A stretch of DNA of 32,530 nt from Tieghemiomyces parasiticus. Taxonomy: Eukaryota > Kickxellomycota > Dimargaritomycetes > Dimargaritales > Dimargaritaceae. Below, in pieces: positions 29,080 to 32,530 of the stretch; position 1 is the first letter of the stretch, and each line of letters opens with the position of its first letter. The notes under the pieces were generated by a model. That model was not told the DNA's origin. It made no database searches and saw nothing but the letters and a program-made list of their open reading frames with translations. Location of the stretch: contig JANBPT010000519.1 in assembly GCA_027575765.1 (NCBI GenBank), forward strand, positions 1-32,530. Reading direction: 5' to 3'. A program made the translations under genes and the position numbers.

Positions 29080-31615
29080 CTACACCATTTCGTACCCACT
29101 GTCAACTTGGGCCCGACCGAACCACTGTCCATGACGTCGGCGGGGTCGAACAGGTAAATCCCGCACGTCGTCCAAGGTATACCAATTAACCCGGCTGAGT
29201 GGACCGTACTCGCCCTCGGTCCAAAAGTCCATGCAGTTTTCCAGGGGGCCCATGTCGAATGGGTTGCGGAACGTGCCTTGGAACGTCGGGCGGTTATCAC
29301 CACCTTCGTCGCGGCACCCATGACCGCCATGGCTGTGACCGTGGCCGTGACCATGCCCGCGGCCCTGGGTACTGCCTGCCCGTGACCGACCGGCGAAGGG
29401 TAGGAGGCGCATCAGGAATGATGGTCCACGGTTCCGACTCGCGCCGGCGGCCCGGCTGGAGTCGTGCCGCTCGATGTTACCCGTCATGACTTCCGGTACA
29501 TCAATATCCCCGCTGGCGATCGAATTACCCACGTCTGCAACGGTGGCCAGGGTACGCGCCCCGCAGAACGAACCCGTTGGGGTCGCTGATGCCGAAGCCA
29601 CAGGAGTCCGCTGCCCTGCCGTCTCCTGGGCATAAAAATAGTGGTAGCGATGGGCGTTGAACCCTTCGTTGGTAGTCTTGGCGACGGCAATCTGGTAGGC
29701 CTGGGAGCCCAGCAAGAACGAGGACCACGTGAGGTGGACCAAGTCCCAAAGGGCAAGGTAGAAGACCCAGCCGTTGTACTGGAAGTAGCCGCAGATAGTG
29801 TAGCCCCAGAAGCAGGGTTGCGACGGGTTGGGTTCGTAGGCCGGGTTGGCCGTGGCGAAGTCTGGAGAATGAGAGGAGGAAAGTTGCGTGGATAGTGTGA
29901 CAGGAAGATTAAGAACGAGGGTCAGTCCACTGCGGCAGCAACCACAGCAAGGCTGGTGTGCCCGTCGGTCGATCTCCATTTCCATTCCCTACCCCCTTCT
30001 GACGGGGATACTTACATTTAAAGGTCAACACATTGAACATGATGATGGCACCGACCATCGACACGACATAGAACAAAAACAGTCGGTGGTTGGCCGCACC
30101 GATACAGTTATAGATCCAGGGACAGTGATGATCAAACCTGGCGACGCAGCGGTTACAGATGCGGCAGTGTTTGGACCGAAGGGGCCGCGGGGCAATGCAA
30201 GTGACACAGAAGTGATTGGTATCGAGAATGCGCTTCTCTAGCAGGTCGGTGACGGCGCGAGCGCGGGCCTCAGGGGTCTGCGGGGCGGGGGTGGTACCGG
30301 GATCCATAAAGAGGCACCGGTAGAACGCGTAGAGCGTCGAGAGGGCGAAGAAGAGAAACAGGCTGTTGAGGAACGCGTGGTGGCGAGTGCCTGGCATGAG
30401 CGTGACGAGCCAGGTGAGGATAGTGTAGATCATGGTAGCCTGGAACACGGCAGTGAAGTAGGGCGACTTGTGGACAGTGTGGTTGGTCGGGGCGCGGATG
30501 ATTAGGCGCAGCATGCCGACGTGGGAGCCGAGTAAGATCCCTAGGGCTAGCGGGAGGCCAAAAAACCAGGGAAAGAGTGCCAGGGCCTGGAGACAAGCGT
30601 AAACCGTGGCGAAGGGTAGTATGTAGGCCAAGATGGTGCGTAGAGGGTACCCAAAAAGGCGAATCTCGTCAGGTGGCGACTCGACCAGGAGTTTCTTTTG
30701 CACGCCGGCGTACATGGCCGTGACGCCGACCTCGCGAGCAATGTCGGTGGGAGATTTTCCCTTATCGTCGCGGGCTTCAGTATCGGCCCCGCAACGCAAC
30801 AGGTCTTCGACGGGTTCCCGAAATCCGCGGGCAACTGCCCAGTGGAGAGCGCTGAATCCGGTCTCGTCGCGGCCGGCCGCGGAAGCCCCGAGATTGAGTA
30901 GCAACCGTACGATTGTACCCTCGCCCTGGAAAGCGGCCCACATGAGCGCCGTGTGGCCCGTGGCATCGGCGGTGTCCAGGGGCACGCGGGCAACCATGGC
31001 CAAGTAAGCCACCAGCATGGGGCTACTAGCATGCACTGCTAGATGCAGTGCGTTATAACCGGCCGAATCTGCGCGGGCCGGATCGGCCCCTCGCTCCAGG
31101 AGGAAAGCCACCATGGCAACGCGGTTCTGGCGGCACGCCCAGTGAAGAGGACTGGCGCGCAGGTCCTGGCTTACCGCGTTCGGGTTCGCCCCGTGGTCAA
31201 GAAGCATCCGGGCGAACGGGATATGGTTGTTGATGGCCGCCCAGTGGAGTGCCGTGATTCCCTGTGGGTCGGCCTCGGTTGGTGCTGCCGGATCCCGGCT
31301 GGTGATCTCAGCCGCCAAATCCAGGTCGCCCAGCTGGGCTGCCCGGTGCATTTCGGGCATGGGCGGGATACCGGAAGTGGGTTGACCCGGCGCTGGGTCG
31401 GAGGGATCGGCAGGCTCTGTTTTGGGTTCCGCCGGGGCCGATTCAACCGGTGCTGGCGGGTCCGGGAAGGTCAGGGCGTCATTGTGGTCAGGCTGTTCGG
31501 CCGCAGCTTCGACGGCGGTCAAGAGGGGTTCGAGGGCATTAGGCGTGGTGGGTGCTGCAGTGACTCCGAACGAGGCTACCCGGCGCTTATTGCCCTTGGT
31601 GGCAGGTGGCACCAT
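29080..31615 (-). CDS. AKR1: AKR1-type palmitoyltransferase (ankyrin repeats, DHHC)
   Basis: Two inferred exons on the minus strand, 30016-31615 and 29080-29861, giving 793 aa (yeast Akr1 764). The donor is GTAAGT and the acceptor follows TTCCTCCTCTCATTCTCCAG; the join is phase 1. Residues 1-~85 are a Pro/Ala-rich cytosolic tail. Ankyrin repeats follow at ~88-310 ([55 protein letters not shown]). Membrane segments lie at ~325-375, ~390-435, ~512-533 and in exon 2. The DHHC cysteine-rich domain is at ~468-510, with the catalytic DHHC at 495-498. After the last membrane segment comes a TTNE motif (TTxE of the family) and, near the end, NCMDFW. It S-acylates membrane-associated cytosolic proteins, probably in the Golgi or endosomes. 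A His/Gly-rich run lies in the C-terminal tail. Confidence 0.95.
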
Positions 31616-32530
31616 CCGTTAGTGCGTAAGTAGGTGGGTGACGGAGATGGAAACCCTCTAGTGAGAACGAACGGATGTGGGGGATGAGAATGGATGGTGA
31701 GTGAAACTGGTGTCGCAAAAAACAATTATAACGAGGGCAATAGTGGATAGTGAAGAGCTGGCCGAATGGAACCAGTTAATGGTCCGTTAAGGGTAGAGAC
31801 AGCCAGTGCCACAGTGGCCTGCAGAATCGTCAGCAGCTGAGTAGTACCCGAATGCCAACTAGCTTGAAGCAGAGGCACAGAGGCTTGGCAGTGGAATAGG
31901 CAGAGGCAGGGGATCTGTGGTCAGGACAATCCGTGGCTTGTTGCCCGGGTGGCAGATCGGATAATTTTTTTGTAATTGGTAATAGTGATTTGTCCGACAG
32001 CCTCGAGCCACGCGAGTTGCCTACCATTGAGGGGAGAGTCAGGGTCAGCTTAGCTGACTTAGTAACGCCTGTCCTGAGGGTGTGATAAGACTTTTTACCT
32101 GGTGATGCTCGGCCACGGCGGTCAGCGGCCACTTTACCAAAGCTGGCGGTACGCGGCTGGACTTTGACTCCTTCGTGGCTACATCTCTTCGAATGCACGT
32201 ATTCGTTGAATCTCGCCCACAGATTACTTTGTCATATCAGGTATGATCCAATACCTATTTACCCGTTCAGTTGACATGCACTTAATTCGCTGCAATGTTA
32301 TTCATTGAACCCAATGCGAAGTCTGAGAGACCGGAGTGCTAGTATAAAATAAGTATATTACATTTACGGGACTGACTACGGTATTGTGCAGTGGTGTTCG
32401 CATAGCAGCAGATTTAGTTTTGCGCCTGCCGAAGGAGTAATGGCGCGCTAACTATTCGCCAACTGTGCGTCTTGGGTGACGCGTTGTTGGCACGGGCTGT
32501 GGCCAGCCAGTATGCGTTGTCGCATTTTGC
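31616..32530. other. Upstream flank of AKR1, no gene seen
   Basis: It should contain the AKR1 promoter. A minus-strand open frame at 31830-32198 has no recognisable motif. I saw no RNA gene or repeat up to the window edge. Confidence 0.45.

Noticed and set aside
1..32530. CRISPR array, rRNA genes, polyketide or peptide synthetase genes
   Set aside because: I looked for direct repeats with spacers, rRNA-like sequence and large modular enzymes and saw none; the genome is eukaryotic in style.

Overview
This window looks like nuclear DNA from a fungus. The protein-coding genes are GC-rich and separated by AT-richer spacers. Many are split by short introns with GTAAGT-type donors, some with a TACTAAC-like branch site. 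Two genes end near an AATAAA signal. The gene set includes an AKR1 palmitoyltransferase and LSG1. It also includes NBR1 with an FW domain, NIP30/FAM192A, the PITH-type thioredoxin TXNL1, SNRNP27 and a human-sized AAR2, several of which budding yeast lacks. I read this as an early-diverging, intron-rich fungus. A Zoopagomycota/Kickxellomycotina-like lineage is my best guess, at low confidence, because no rRNA or other marker is present.

Layout, left to right. 1-1326 holds no gene. 1327-2673 (+) is a four-exon thioredoxin-PITH protein. 3137-4395 (+) is a four-exon NIP30/FAM192A protein. A gene-poor 2.7-kb stretch follows, then a two-exon small secreted protein at 7140-7687 (+) behind a TATA box. 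8871-9981 (+) is a decayed mariner transposase. 11076-12281 (-) is an unrecognised 401-aa disordered protein. 13820-15385 (-) is an SNRNP27-like tri-snRNP protein in six inferred exons, one of them only 5 nt. 15846-16130 (-) is a second small secreted protein. 17587-19683 (-) is AAR2 in seven exons. Divergent from it, 20296-22317 (+) is the circularly permuted GTPase LSG1. 24291-28529 (+) is a 1412-aa NBR1-type autophagy receptor. Convergent with that, 29080-31615 (-) is AKR1 in two exons.

Functionally these are mostly housekeeping genes and do not form one pathway. Two of them, SNRNP27 and AAR2, act on the U5/tri-snRNP around Prp8. LSG1 serves late 60S maturation, NBR1 selective autophagy, NIP30 probably proteasome-activator biology, and AKR1 protein palmitoylation. 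I see no operon-like system, CRISPR array or biosynthetic cluster. The most unusual signals are the inferred 5-nt microexon that controls the SNRNP27 reading frame, the orphan 401-aa protein, the two small secreted proteins, and the altered architecture of NBR1.

All exon boundaries were worked out by hand from splice consensus, phase and remembered family conservation. They have not been tested against transcripts.
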